Assembly: GCA_013397795.1 (NCBI GenBank)
Contig: VZTJ01003854.1
Coordinates: forward strand, 354,814 to 418,813
Reading direction: 5' to 3'
From: Orthonyx spaldingii
Lineage: Eukaryota > Chordata > Aves > Passeriformes > Orthonychidae
DNA: 64,000 nt
The notes under the pieces were generated by a model. It searched no databases and was not told where the DNA came from. It saw nothing but the letters and a program-made list of their open reading frames with translations. The translations under genes were made by a program, and so were the position numbers. Positions 38,601 through 50,600 of the stretch are shown piece by piece. How positions within the stretch are numbered: position 1 is the first letter of the stretch; each line of letters opens with the position of its first letter.

Positions 38601-41600
38601 AATAGATCATCAAAACTTTCTGTTCTCTAGTTCTGACCCTTTCTTAAACAGCTTTGTACTACTTCAGACATGGCTAACTTGTGTGTCTCGGGCTCATTTT
38701 TCGCTCCAGTATGTCACAGAGGCAGAAGGAAACCTCCAGCGAGCACGAGCCTTGGTGGATGGCATGCAGAAGGAGAAGATTGAGCTGTTGAACCAGCTGG
38801 AAGAGGAGAAGAGGTAAAGCAGGAGTGGGTGGGTGTGAGGGAGGTGAAGTCGTGTATGGACAGGGATAAAGCCTTCAGGGGGTTTTGGTTTAAGAATACA
38901 GTATGAGATAAGGATTGGGTCATAAACAGGCATGTGCATGTTGGGCCATCACAGGCCCTCCTGTACAACCTGGATTTTCTAAAGACCCTTTCCTCCCCTC
39001 CATTTGTGATGAGCTGATCTTGAGGATGTTCTTTGTGAGGAAAGGAAGCCAAACTGGAGTACAACCTTACTGTTGTGTGATTCCCCATCTCCCCACATCC
39101 CAGAGGCCCCCATCCGTGCATATATCACAGTGCATACATTTCCTCTCTGGATAAGAGTGAAGATCTGCACGTCATTCTTGGAGTCCAGTTGCTCCATGTA
39201 TACAATTAAACTCTTCAGTGGGAATAGAAAAACATTTCTGTCTATTAAATAACTGAAAACAGTGTTGATTTCAATTGACTGATGCCCCTCCTGAGGATGA
39301 AATGTTCTTTCATGCATAAGTCTCCCCATACTCCTGGTAGGCAGCTCGCTTTCCCAGCTCCAGGAGGCCCTTTAACCCAAGACAGCTGAGTTTTTCCCTG
39401 AATATCAACAGATGCCTCCCTCCTCTAATTAGAGGAGGTTTAGACAAGGAATCTTGTTTATGAAGTTAGATATGTAAGGTACACTCACAGCTATTTTTGT
39501 CTGTAACAGAATCAGAGTCCTTACAGCTGGCTACCAGCTAAACATCCTCAGCCTTATTTTTTTAATCAGGAAAGAGAAAAAGAGGGCTGAGTCTAGCAGA
39601 AAATGGAATTATTTTCTACTGTTACTGGCTTCTCTCTCCCAAAAGAGAAGAATTTTCTCGACACATCTGTGTTAATGTGTGTGGTTTTATGTGCATTTAT
39701 GCATGACTGACCTGTACAATCTGTGGGGAAGGCTCTTCTGCCAGGGCAGCTCACAGTTTCCATGTTGTGGAAACACTTAACATTGCCTACCCTCTGCCAA
39801 GGAGACCTTGAAACACTTTGTATGGACCCTGTGCATGTGGCACAGGAATTGCCCAGTGCTCAGCTGCAGGATAATAGGGTTTGAATAAACCAGTGAAACC
39901 TGGTTGTGGTTTGTTTGTTTTCAGGATTCTGGTGTCAGAGAACAGTAGTTGCATGTCTGGGAGGATGTGCCTTGCAAAAACACCATGTTTGTGTGTGGAA
40001 AACTCCTTATAACTGTCCTGCTCCATGGGTCTTGCTGCTCAGTTTCTGCTGAGCTGTTTGTATCCACAGGTGGTCTGGATCCCTCTCCTCTCAGACTTTG
40101 ATTCTGCAGGCCGTGACATGATTTTTTAATATTGGGCGGGTGGTTTTAGAACACAAAAGCTTATCAGTGGTTTTTGGGCAGCTTTGCCATTTGTTGGTAA
40201 TGATCTCTCCATTCATGGCCTTGCAGTAATCCATAAAACTTAATCAAGAGTGAAAAGGCTCATGTGCCATGGCTGTTTAGAGGGTGCTGAGCTGAGTGTT
40301 CCTGACTGCTCTTTGTGTCCCTTTCCTTCCCCAGGAAAGTGGAGGACTTGCAGTTCCGTGTGGAGGAAGAATCCATTACAAAAGGGGATCTGGAGGTAAT
40401 TCCTTATGATCTTGCCAAAATGTGGGGTCCAGAGTTGCTTGTGGGGCCTCACTTGAGTAACTTCTGCCACCTTTTGCTCGCCTCTAACAAAACTTTATTG
40501 ATGGCTTTGAACCTGCTGTGAACACCGTGGTGTAAACTGTGAGGATTGTTCTTTGGTGTGGTGCTCAGTGACTGTTCACACTTGGAGCTGCCTGGAGTTA
40601 ATCTGTCACTCTGAGTTGCCAAGCCATGTTAAAATCTCTATCTGAACGTGTTGGAACATATGGGTTTTTTGCTCTAGAAATGAATTGACTGTTCAATTCG
40701 TGTCCCTGCAGTGTTCTGCTCTTAGCAGCTAATGGGCACACACAGTCTCCTGGTTGGATGTTATTTAATTCCAGCCAAAATACTGTGTATCCTGAGGTAT
40801 CCTCATGTGGAGTTCACTGCCCATGAGTGTGGGTTTGACACTAAGATTGACACCCTTTCACTGGGAAGGGCTGTTGTTCAGTGATGCTTTTGCAGTGAAC
40901 ATTGTGCAAGCTGGAAGTGCTGTTGGGAGCTTGCCCTTGAGTGGGAGGCTTTTCCAGGGGGAAAAAAGGAAAAGAAAATCTTTGTGTGAAAGCAAGGCTC
41001 TGCTCTCCACATGTAAATCAAGGGAGTTTTTCTTCTCTTTAGCTGGAGTGCCAGGTCAGTACCAGCCAGCAATGTCAAGGGCCCTGCTTCTGTGCTTCAC
41101 TGTCACTCACAGCAATAAAAGCCCAGGAAAATGGGGAAACTAGGAAATAGATATGTTGCTGTGGCTGTGATCCTGTTAGTATAAACCTCTCCTCTTCATC
41201 CAGAAGCTGAAGGAGATGTTTGACAGGGTGTGAATTAGCAGTGCACTGATAGCAGACCTTTGCTGAAGCACAGCAAGTGCAGTTTCTGCCTGTTGTGTGG
41301 GTGCAAAATCAGATTTCTGTTCATCCCTGAGCTGACAGCTTTCCCCCAGTGCTTTAGAGAAGGGTGGTTGATCCATGCATCATTCCCTTTGAGAGCAGTG
41401 AGTTGTCCCTTTGTAAGCTCCAAGTGTTTAAGCCTGGCTGTGTAATCATGGCAGTGGGACCAGGGTTGATGAGATGGTGTATTTGGATTTTTTTTTTTTT
41501 TAAAAAAGCCACCCTGCTTAGCAAGATGATAAGCTGCTGTGGCTAAGGGCTCCCATTCTCAGTTTGGGACTTGCAGTCTTTAATTTTCCTTTGGGCTGGG

Positions 41601-44600
41601 ATGGAATTGTTTTGCAGTGGGGATGTGGCCAAGCTTTCAGCAGGCCATTATGGTCCAGTCCTCGCTTCCATGCTTGTCTGTACAAAAGAACAAATAATTT
41701 GGGATTTTCTCTGGTCCAGGGAACTGGCGTGCTCTCCATGAGTCCAACATCAGTACCAGCACAGGCATTGGCAGAGGGCTTGGCTGTGGCCACTTTTTAC
41801 ATCCTGTCTGCCTAATTTGTGTGCTCAGACTGAATGATTGACCCACTGGAGTTAATTCTCACCTTCCTGCTTTTTTTGTGGAGACAGTTAAGATTTCCAG
41901 CAGCAAGTAATTAACTTAGAGAAAAAAAAAAACAACCCGAAACCCCTTATTGGAAATCAGGAGGAGTAGTGCTCCTTCATGTTGCAGTGTGATTCCTGGG
42001 ATATTTATCTTGTAAAATCACAGCAAAGCTATCCAGTGGCTGCAAACACAACCCTTAGCATCCCTCTCTGGAGCTCAACTAGCCAAACTCAAACTCCAGT
42101 GACAGTTGTCTGCCTTCCTCTGGTCTTGTTAGTCCTCTTACACCAGCAGCTCTTCCAGGTATTCAGAAGGGAGTGTTTATTTTGACTTCACAGCCAGTAA
42201 CAGACATGATGACAATGGTAAGAACAGATCCTCTGCTCTGTGGTCCCTGGCTCTGGGCTTTCTGCTGAAGGCTTGGCTAAATCCCCTGATGTTTGTCCTA
42301 ACAGCATGTATGTTTTGAGCAAATCCAGGGCTCTTGGGTGTTGAGCATGGCAGGCAGCATCCTTGGAAGAAATTTGACCAAAGAAATCCATGTGTTGGTG
42401 GCCTGAAGACACAGATCAAGGTTTTGGACCTCTGATAGAGGGGCTGTGGATTTAGCCTTGAAATGTAGTTAGGAATTCAACCCACTTTTGATCCTGGTTG
42501 GCAGCTGATGCTGTAATACTTTGGAAGATGAAAAACAAATGCAGGAAAAGCTTTCAAGAGCTTTGAAAGATGAAAACCAAATGCAGGAAGAGCTTTCAGG
42601 AAAGATTTTTTGTGGTGGAGGACCATGGTTTACAGGAAATATTATCCTCACCAAGGAGCTCTCTCAGGCACATCTGGATCCTGCAGCATGCCTTGAATGC
42701 CACTGGAATGTCAGTTTATAATTTATGAACAGTAATTTAGAGCTAATAGCTGCAAATAAATCTGAAATTCATATCTGAGTTTCCTCAAAGTGCAGGAAAA
42801 CTTTGGATTTGAGGCCCTGACTCATACTGGCTAGTACTAGCAAACCAATTTACATAAAATACAGGATTTGATGTAAATCTAAGATTTAAGAACTGTAAAA
42901 CAGTTGATCTAATTTTTTTCCATGGGTTTGGTTTTTTTTCTTCTCTATTTGCATATGTTTTTCAGAGTTGGAAAATAGCAGGATTAATAGATACTGAGCA
43001 AGAATATCAGGTGGGACTGAAAGCTTGACTGGGCACTTGTGTTAACCTCAGGAGTCTGGACAGAATCTCTTTGAGAAGTCCAGAGATGAGTTTTTTTAAT
43101 AGGTCAGCATCTTCAGGTAACAAATATCTGGTGTGCTGCCACCAGTTAATTAATTGGTGTCAATGGAATATTTATTCCTGTAAGTAAAATCAAGCCTGGA
43201 GCTCCATCTTGAGATGTGGATCTTTGGACTTTATAGGGAGCAGAATTAATTTTATGTAGTTAATTAAATGCCTTTATTTTTTTAATTAGGATGCAATCAG
43301 CCAACTTTTGCACTTAAGTTATATAATTTGGAGTTTTGCTGTTATTTGGGCTCTTGATTCCATATCTTTTTTCCCCCTTCCTTCAGGGGTCAAATAAGGC
43401 ACATAAAATGCAGAGCCATCTGAATATAACTGGCAGTCACATCACTGTCTATGAATTTATGTAAAATGATATTTTGCAAGCAGAAAAAAAAGATTTTTTT
43501 AAACTTCATTTTCTATCATTTGTACACAACTAGCCAAGCCTTGCTTTATTGTAGGGAAGGGCAGAAAATCCTGAAAACTGGCTCCAATAGAAAGAAGGGG
43601 GAAGCAAATAATTACATGGAAAATGAAGGGCACAAAAGGGGGGTAAAAATGGCTTTGAGCAGGTTTGTTTGCTTTTTGCTAGATTAATTTTTTTTAAATT
43701 TGGTAGATTAATTAAGTTTAATTCAAAGGAAAATGTGAGTTTTGTAAGCTAAAAAAAGGTAAAGGCCAGAGTGTGCAAGGAGTTTCCCGTGTCTCCTCTC
43801 CTCTTCTATTTATAGGGAATTTTACATGGTTACAGAGGTGGTTGTGGAGTGCTGAGCTTTGCCACCAAGTGCAGCTTTGTGGTACTTCAGCTTTAAAAGT
43901 GAAGAGCACTGGGGCAATGCCCAGAGCCAGTGCTCCTGGATTTGGGCAGATTACATTAACTTCTTGTGCTTAGTTGAATCATTTGTCAAAAAAAAAAAAC
44001 AAAACCAAACCAAAACCGGAAAACAAACCACCAAACAAACAAACAAAAATCCCAAAAGCAACCAACAGAAAAAGTTCTGTTTTCTTGTGCCAAAATTAAT
44101 AGTCTTACTGTACAAAAATCACTTTGAAATTCATGTCAGGCCTATTCAAACTCAAAGCACTGGTTTATAGAACAGTGTGGTATCTCAGTTCCCTGATTGC
44201 TTCAGTGCAGTGTATTTTTGGGTTTACAAGATGCCATGTACAGTATGACCTGCTTTTTGTTTCCCACTTAGTGCAGGATTCATGCTGTCTCCAGAGCACA
44301 GAGAGCATGGGAACTTCCAACTCTTTTCAGTCTACCTTGTGATTCTTCTTGAGGAGAGATGTGGATAATCATTGCAACGTCTTTGCATTCTCTGTGTGTA
44401 CAAGGGCCTTGTGCTGGTGGGAGCTTTGCTTTTGGGAAGTGTCTTCAGTTGATGCAGGAAAACACTGAAGCAGGTTTCTAATGCAGAAGGATGTTTTCCC
44501 ATCACACATTCAGTTTTCTTGTGAAGAGCCACTACAAGTACCGTGCAAAATCCCAAAGGGGCCGTTTTCTGTTTGGTTGGATTTTTCTCCTTGTTTGGAT

Positions 44601-47600
44601 CTTTATTCTCTTCCTGTTGTGAACTGCCTTTCCTTGTCTTGTACGCTGGAGATGATGTTGCAGCCTTCTCTTTCCCTCTCTTTCTCTCTCTCCCTCCCTT
44701 CCCCTACTCCCATCTCCACTGTTCTTTTTCCCTCTGTGTGACCAGACTCAGACGCAGTTGGAGCATGCCCGAATACGGGAGCTCGAGCAGAGCCTGCTGT
44801 TTGAGAAGGCACAGGCTGAAAAACTCCTCAGAGAATTAGAGGACACCAGGGTAATGGACCCCCACTTGTCCTGCCTGCAGACAGCGCTTGCCCTGCCTTG
44901 GTGCTCATGCTGCCTGGCTTTGGGTTTCTTTCTTTTGGTTTTTGTGGGGTTGATCGATTTTTTGGCTTTAACTTAAGCTTCCCTGATTTTTTTGTTTGGT
45001 TTTTATTTGCTCTCTCTCACAGAAATAGTAGTACGGTATGATTTCTAGCTTTGCTTCTCATGTGGGGAGCTTGTTTCTCAGATTGAGTTTGCTTCTCTGC
45101 CCCATGCCACCATCTGACACATGAGCTCTTCACAATTCATTTTTCAATTAACATATCCCAACAATATCCACACCCTGCACAATTCATTCTGCTTCAAGGC
45201 TCCCCCAGGCTGTAAGAGGAAATAACATTGCAGTCAACATTCCAGTTTCCCCTGCCAGTTGTGGGAACTGCCACCTGAAATGGAAGATACTGGTGAATGC
45301 AGGTGGGCTGGCTCTGATCCTTGGCCATGCCTGCAACAGGACAGGTTGCCCAGAGGAATCCTAAAAGCAGCCAGATGTGGAAAGGGCTTTTTCATGCTGA
45401 TGTGGTGTGGGAAGCAGCAAACTTGCTGCAGTGAGCTTGCGTCTCACCAATGGGTTTGAGAGCTGTAGAAAACAAAATGTGAGGGTCTCTGAAAGGTCTG
45501 GATGGCTTGAAGCCCCCTGTGCCCATCTAAAATAATGACCACCAGCCTCCTGGGCTGATGGCTGCTGGGGAAATGGCAATTGAAATGGAGTGGAATTGAT
45601 CTCCTGGGGTTTGGCTCAGTTTCCTTCTTTCTTTTGCCTTTTTCTAATATTTCATCCTCTTCTCCATCCATAGCTGCAGCACTCTGAACTCCCTGTGACT
45701 TGCAGGGAGTTCAGCCCTGCCAGGTTACATTCAGATTGCAAAACGTGGATCCCATAGCCCTTAAGCTCAATTTGTACCATGGCCAGATTTATTGTCTTGC
45801 ATCCTCTAGCCTCCTTTGTTGTTTTGACTTCGCTAATAAACTCTAACAAGTACTCACGGGTAAAAATCCCTTTTCCTTTTTACACCAGGGTAAACAAATT
45901 CCGTTGCAGAAGAGAGGTCTGCAGGCTGAGGATTGCTGAGCAATAAAGGAAACATGATATGCTTGATGCTGGTTGTGATGTTTGTGAAATTCCTGCATGT
46001 GCGGTCACATCTCCTCTGTGCATCATCTGGCAAGATGCCTGATCTGGAAACATAATGCCCTTCCAGGACATTATTTTTCATAAACCACTGTTGCTCCCTA
46101 GTGAATTTCAAGGGTTATTTCCAAGATGTTTTTCTGTGGAAAGCAAGAGGCTCGTATTAGGAGAAATAAATCACAGCTGGCACAGACATAACTGTGAGTT
46201 GTCGGTGCTGGTTACCCTGGTGCAAAGCTGTGCTCAGGTTGGAGGGTGCCGGGTGTTCTTTTCCTGTTTATTTGACCTTTGACTAATGTACTTTGGATTT
46301 ACTTCCACTGGAGCACGCTTACTAAAGGGGAAGGATGCAGCGAGGAGAAGTGCACTGACTTTGTGTTCTCTGTCATGTTGCAGTTGACCACGGTGGCGGA
46401 GAAGTCCAAAATCCTGCAGCTGGAGGAGGAGCTGAGCCTCAGGCGCAGCGAGGTGGATGAGCTCCGGCAGTGCCTCCGCAGCTCCCACCAAGCAGAGACC
46501 CCTGAATACAACCTGGGCTTGCAGTCGGAGGCTCTTCGGCTGCGGGATCAGCTGCTCTCTGCCAACAAGGAGCATCAGAAGGAGAGCAGCCAGCTGAAGG
46601 AGAAGTACGAGAAGACGCTAAAGAAGTACCAGCAGGAGATGGAGAAGCTGAAATCTGTCAATGAGAAGTACTCGCAGGAGATTGTTGACCTGAAGCATAA
46701 AGTTCAGCAAGCCACTAATGAGAACATGGGCCTCATGGACAACTGGAAGTCCAAGTTGGACACGTTAGCTTCTGACCACCAGAAGTCTCTGGAGGACCTG
46801 AAAGCCACACTCAACTCAGGCCCGGACACCCAGCACAAGGAGATCGTGGAGCTGAAGGCAGTGGTGGAGAGTATAAAGTTGGAGCACCAGCTTGAGTTGG
46901 AGAACCTGAAAGCAAAGCACGACATTGAGACAGCTGTCCATATAAAGGAGAAAGAGAGTCTCAAACTGAAGTTGCAGGAGGCTTTGGATGAAGTGGAAAA
47001 AAGCAACAGCAACTGGAAAATGCAACTGGAAACCAAAAGCAGTCAGCACCTTCTTGAGCTCCAAGATGTGAAGGACAAGTGTCGAGATGCTGAGCTGAGG
47101 GTGCATGAACTGGAGAAACTTCATGGTGAATATACAGATCAGACACAAGCGATAGCTTTCCTGAAAGAGCAGATCTCTTTGGCTGAAAAGAAGATGTTGG
47201 ACTATGAAACGTTACAGAAAACAGAAACCCAGAGCAAACAGGAGATCCAAAGATTGCAGGAAAAAGTGCTTGTCTTAGAGAACAAGCTGCAGTCCATGGA
47301 GGCCCTGCATCCTTCTCAGCATGCAAATGTATGACTTCGGGGTCATTTTGCTTGTTTATTATCACTGTTGGTAACCCCTCAGTCACTGCCTTGTGCAGTT
47401 TTCTGAGGCCTCAAATATCTGGATGTTTTTTCCTTCCACTGACAGTGCTCTTTCTGCACTGCATCTCCATGCTGAAGGTGTCTTTCCACTCTAGAAAGCC
47501 AGTACAGTGGGACAGTTAGGAAAAAGGAGCAAGTGGGGCCACATCTGGGCTTGGAGGCTGTGCTGGCAGCAGAGTAGGGCTGTCGTGGTTTGTCAGGGTG

Positions 47601-50600
47601 GGCTGTTATCCTGAGCAAGCAGTGTTCTGAGCTGGAAAACCATCATTCCTGCAATGCAGTTTTGTTTCTCCAAGGAGCTGCAGCAGTCTTGGTGTGCTAT
47701 TGGGCAAGACTCTTTAGGGTGGAAGAAGAGTCAGCCTTGCTCAGCACCTGGAGCAGGGTTTGGGAGGTGCAGTGAGTGGCTGAGTGGGTGGGGGTATGCC
47801 AGCAGCAGGGCAGGGGCTTCACAGCATATATGGGAGATAGGGAAATGCTGATGTTGAGGATTATAGTGGAATAGCTGCCAGCAAGGGCCAGAATGGCAGC
47901 AGGCTGGGGAAATAAAATGGAATGATTGAATATGAGATCAGGGAAGGCTGATAAGAGCAGTAATAATATGAAGGGGTCAGTTTTCTGTGGCCTTTGTGTC
48001 TCTTTAAGTCATCCTTTTTTATGGACTGCCACAGGATGCATCATCCCACCTTTGTGCATGGCACAGGGAGTTGTGGCTTATTCTGCACTGTAGTGAGTGG
48101 GGAGATTGCTCTTCATGCTCTGGGCTGGGCCCCTATTTGTGTTTGGATTTTGAATAAGAAATGAGGAACGACCCAATTTGCATTCTGTGGGGTGCAGAAA
48201 ATTAAAATAAGCTGTAAAATGTGCACATTTTAAGAATACTGTATTGAAATTTCACTGGTGATGTAGTTCCTGTTCCAGACAGAGCTGCCAATGAAATGAA
48301 TTCAATGCCTGTGTTTAATTTCCCAACATGAACAGCCCCATTGAAACCAGTTGCAGCTCCAGGCAGCAAAGTCAAGCCCATGAATTCCATGTTGTCTAAG
48401 TCAGAACTTCACACCTTGAAAATAGGCACACTGAGAACAGTAGAGGCAAAGGCCAAGGAGAAATCTCCAGCATCAGTAGTGTTTGAAGGGTTGCTCCAGC
48501 ATGTTTCATCTGGTAAGGACAGTTAGGAGCAGTAAGTACAGCCAGGACCCTGGGAAAAAGGGGTTGTTATTACAACATGTAACACATTATAGCCAATATT
48601 CAAACAGGCATGAATAGAAAAGAAGAAGCTGGAGGCTTGTTCCAGAGCCCTTTAGATAAATGAAAGGGCTCTGGGGAATATGGATACTGGATTAGAACCA
48701 GGGAAATCTTGAAATAAGTGTTTCAACTATGTGTCAACGAAAATCAGGAGGATATGGGAAGAAATGCATGGGTGAAAGCCTTTGAGTATAATGGGGCAAG
48801 TTCTATTTAAAATTATCCTAGTTAATTTAAAGTGACTGCAGTCACTCTCCAAGTATTTTAAACGAGCAAAGGTGTCTTGTGACAGTTTTTCCTGAACCTT
48901 CAAGTAAGAATCACAACTGTGCTTCCCAGGAGTAGTTAAATAGGTTTTTCCATACCAAAAGTACGTCAGGAAACATATTTCTCCTCGGGGTGTGCTCATA
49001 TTTCTGTTTGACTCGTCCCACAGCCCAGACTTTAGGGAACTGACCTTGGGGCTCTTGACCGTGGTGGCCACAGCAACTGCTGGGTCTGGGCATGTGCTGA
49101 GGTCCCAGCAAAGGCTACTGGATGGGAAGAGGCATGAAGGGCTCAGTTGTGGCCTCTGCCACAGAAGGCTTAGCACTGAAAGCTCTGCAGTCTCTGGCTT
49201 TTCACTGCACTGTAGAAAAGAGAAGCAGCAGGCACTGCAAAGACACAGAAAAGAGGGTGGGAAAAATGCAGAATCCCCTGTATGGACCCAGCATTTGCTT
49301 GTTATTATTTTTATTAATGCATTAGTTCTCTAATAAATTATTGTTTTGTCAATGTTTTTATAACTTTGGGCACAGCTAGGTTCTACAGAAGTTGAGGAAC
49401 TCATTGACTGGTAGGTTTCAAGCTGCATGCTGGAGAGCTTTTGCACTTGGATATTTGCTTTGATTGACCAGAGGTGCCTGGTCTGAGGGACAGCAGCTCT
49501 TCCATCCCTCTGCACCAACTCTGAGTGTGCAGAGCTGGAACCAGAACTTGTGGGGAAAACCTTGAGCTCTGTTCCCTCCCAGGTGAATCCTGCTGTTGTG
49601 CTCAACTGCAGGTTGTGTGTGGGCACTCTGGTCAGCCTCAGTAGTAGCCAGCTGGACAAGTGGCTCCTCAGACAAGCCTTTATTTCCCTCTTGGGAAGGG
49701 TGTAAAACATCCTTACTTGGACATGGGATACCTTCTGCTTTGGATGGGGCTTTGTGGTTGTTAACTTTGCTTTGAATCTTTGAGTAAAGGGTTGGTTTAT
49801 GTCTCATATTTTACATTTATTCCAGATGATTGAGACTAATGATATTTCAGAAGAAAAGATAAAGATGAAGCAGACTATGGAAGGTATGTGGCTATTATTT
49901 TTACTTGGAACACCCTGTTCTAGTGACTTGTATGCTTTCTCCTGACTTTCTGCTCTTGCAGGGATGGCTGCATGAAAGGGGTTTAGGAAGTCATTTCATC
50001 TGTCAAAATTTGCTGGATGGCATTTGTTGTCTGACTTTGTTTTTCCTTCTAATCAAGCTGAGCATATGCAGGGGTGGATGTTTTTAACCTGTGTTAGACA
50101 CTCTCCGTGCAGATGGTGCAGGTTGGAGGCAGATCTGGGGAAATGGGTGCATTTCCATCCCATCACTGATTTTTACAGCAGGTGAAATTCAGACATTAAA
50201 TGTTACTTGTTCGCAGGAGAGGAGTGATAATGGTAGATATTAATGTGACTGGCTTCAAATAATGATAATTACTTTTTATTAAGCTTACTATAAATTAAAT
50301 CCATCCTTTTAACAAAACATGAAACTTAGGCACTCAGAAAACTTGTATAAAGTGTATTGCAGCTTGAACTGCACTCAGCCCCCTCAGAGGGTGAGCTGTA
50401 ACACTGAATCTGAGCAATAGCAGAGCTGGATTCAGAGGTGTTTTGTCCTATTTCCCTTGCCCTCAGTGCAAGCCAGACATTGTCCATAAGCCTTGTCTGT
50501 CTTTGCAGGTATGGGATGATGTAGAACACATTCATGTTATACCCCTTCCAAGGCCAGGTTGGACAGGGCTTGGAGCAACCTGGTCTAGTGGAAGATGTCC

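Larger units (their letters stand above)
40396..44745 (+). other. CLIP2: CLIP2 intron, 4.35 kb
   Basis: It holds a 42-bp tandem duplication with a heptad-like reading frame (42519-42602), an AT-rich stretch around 42700-43350, an A/C-rich low-complexity run (about 43986-44070) and a long polypyrimidine tract directly before the next exon (44665-44735). No transposable element is recognised. Confidence 0.9.

Noticed and set aside
46279..46383. Possible alternative start (ATG at 46279) in frame with the large exon
   Set aside because: It is intronic sequence directly before a good acceptor; no family member begins there and no promoter is visible.
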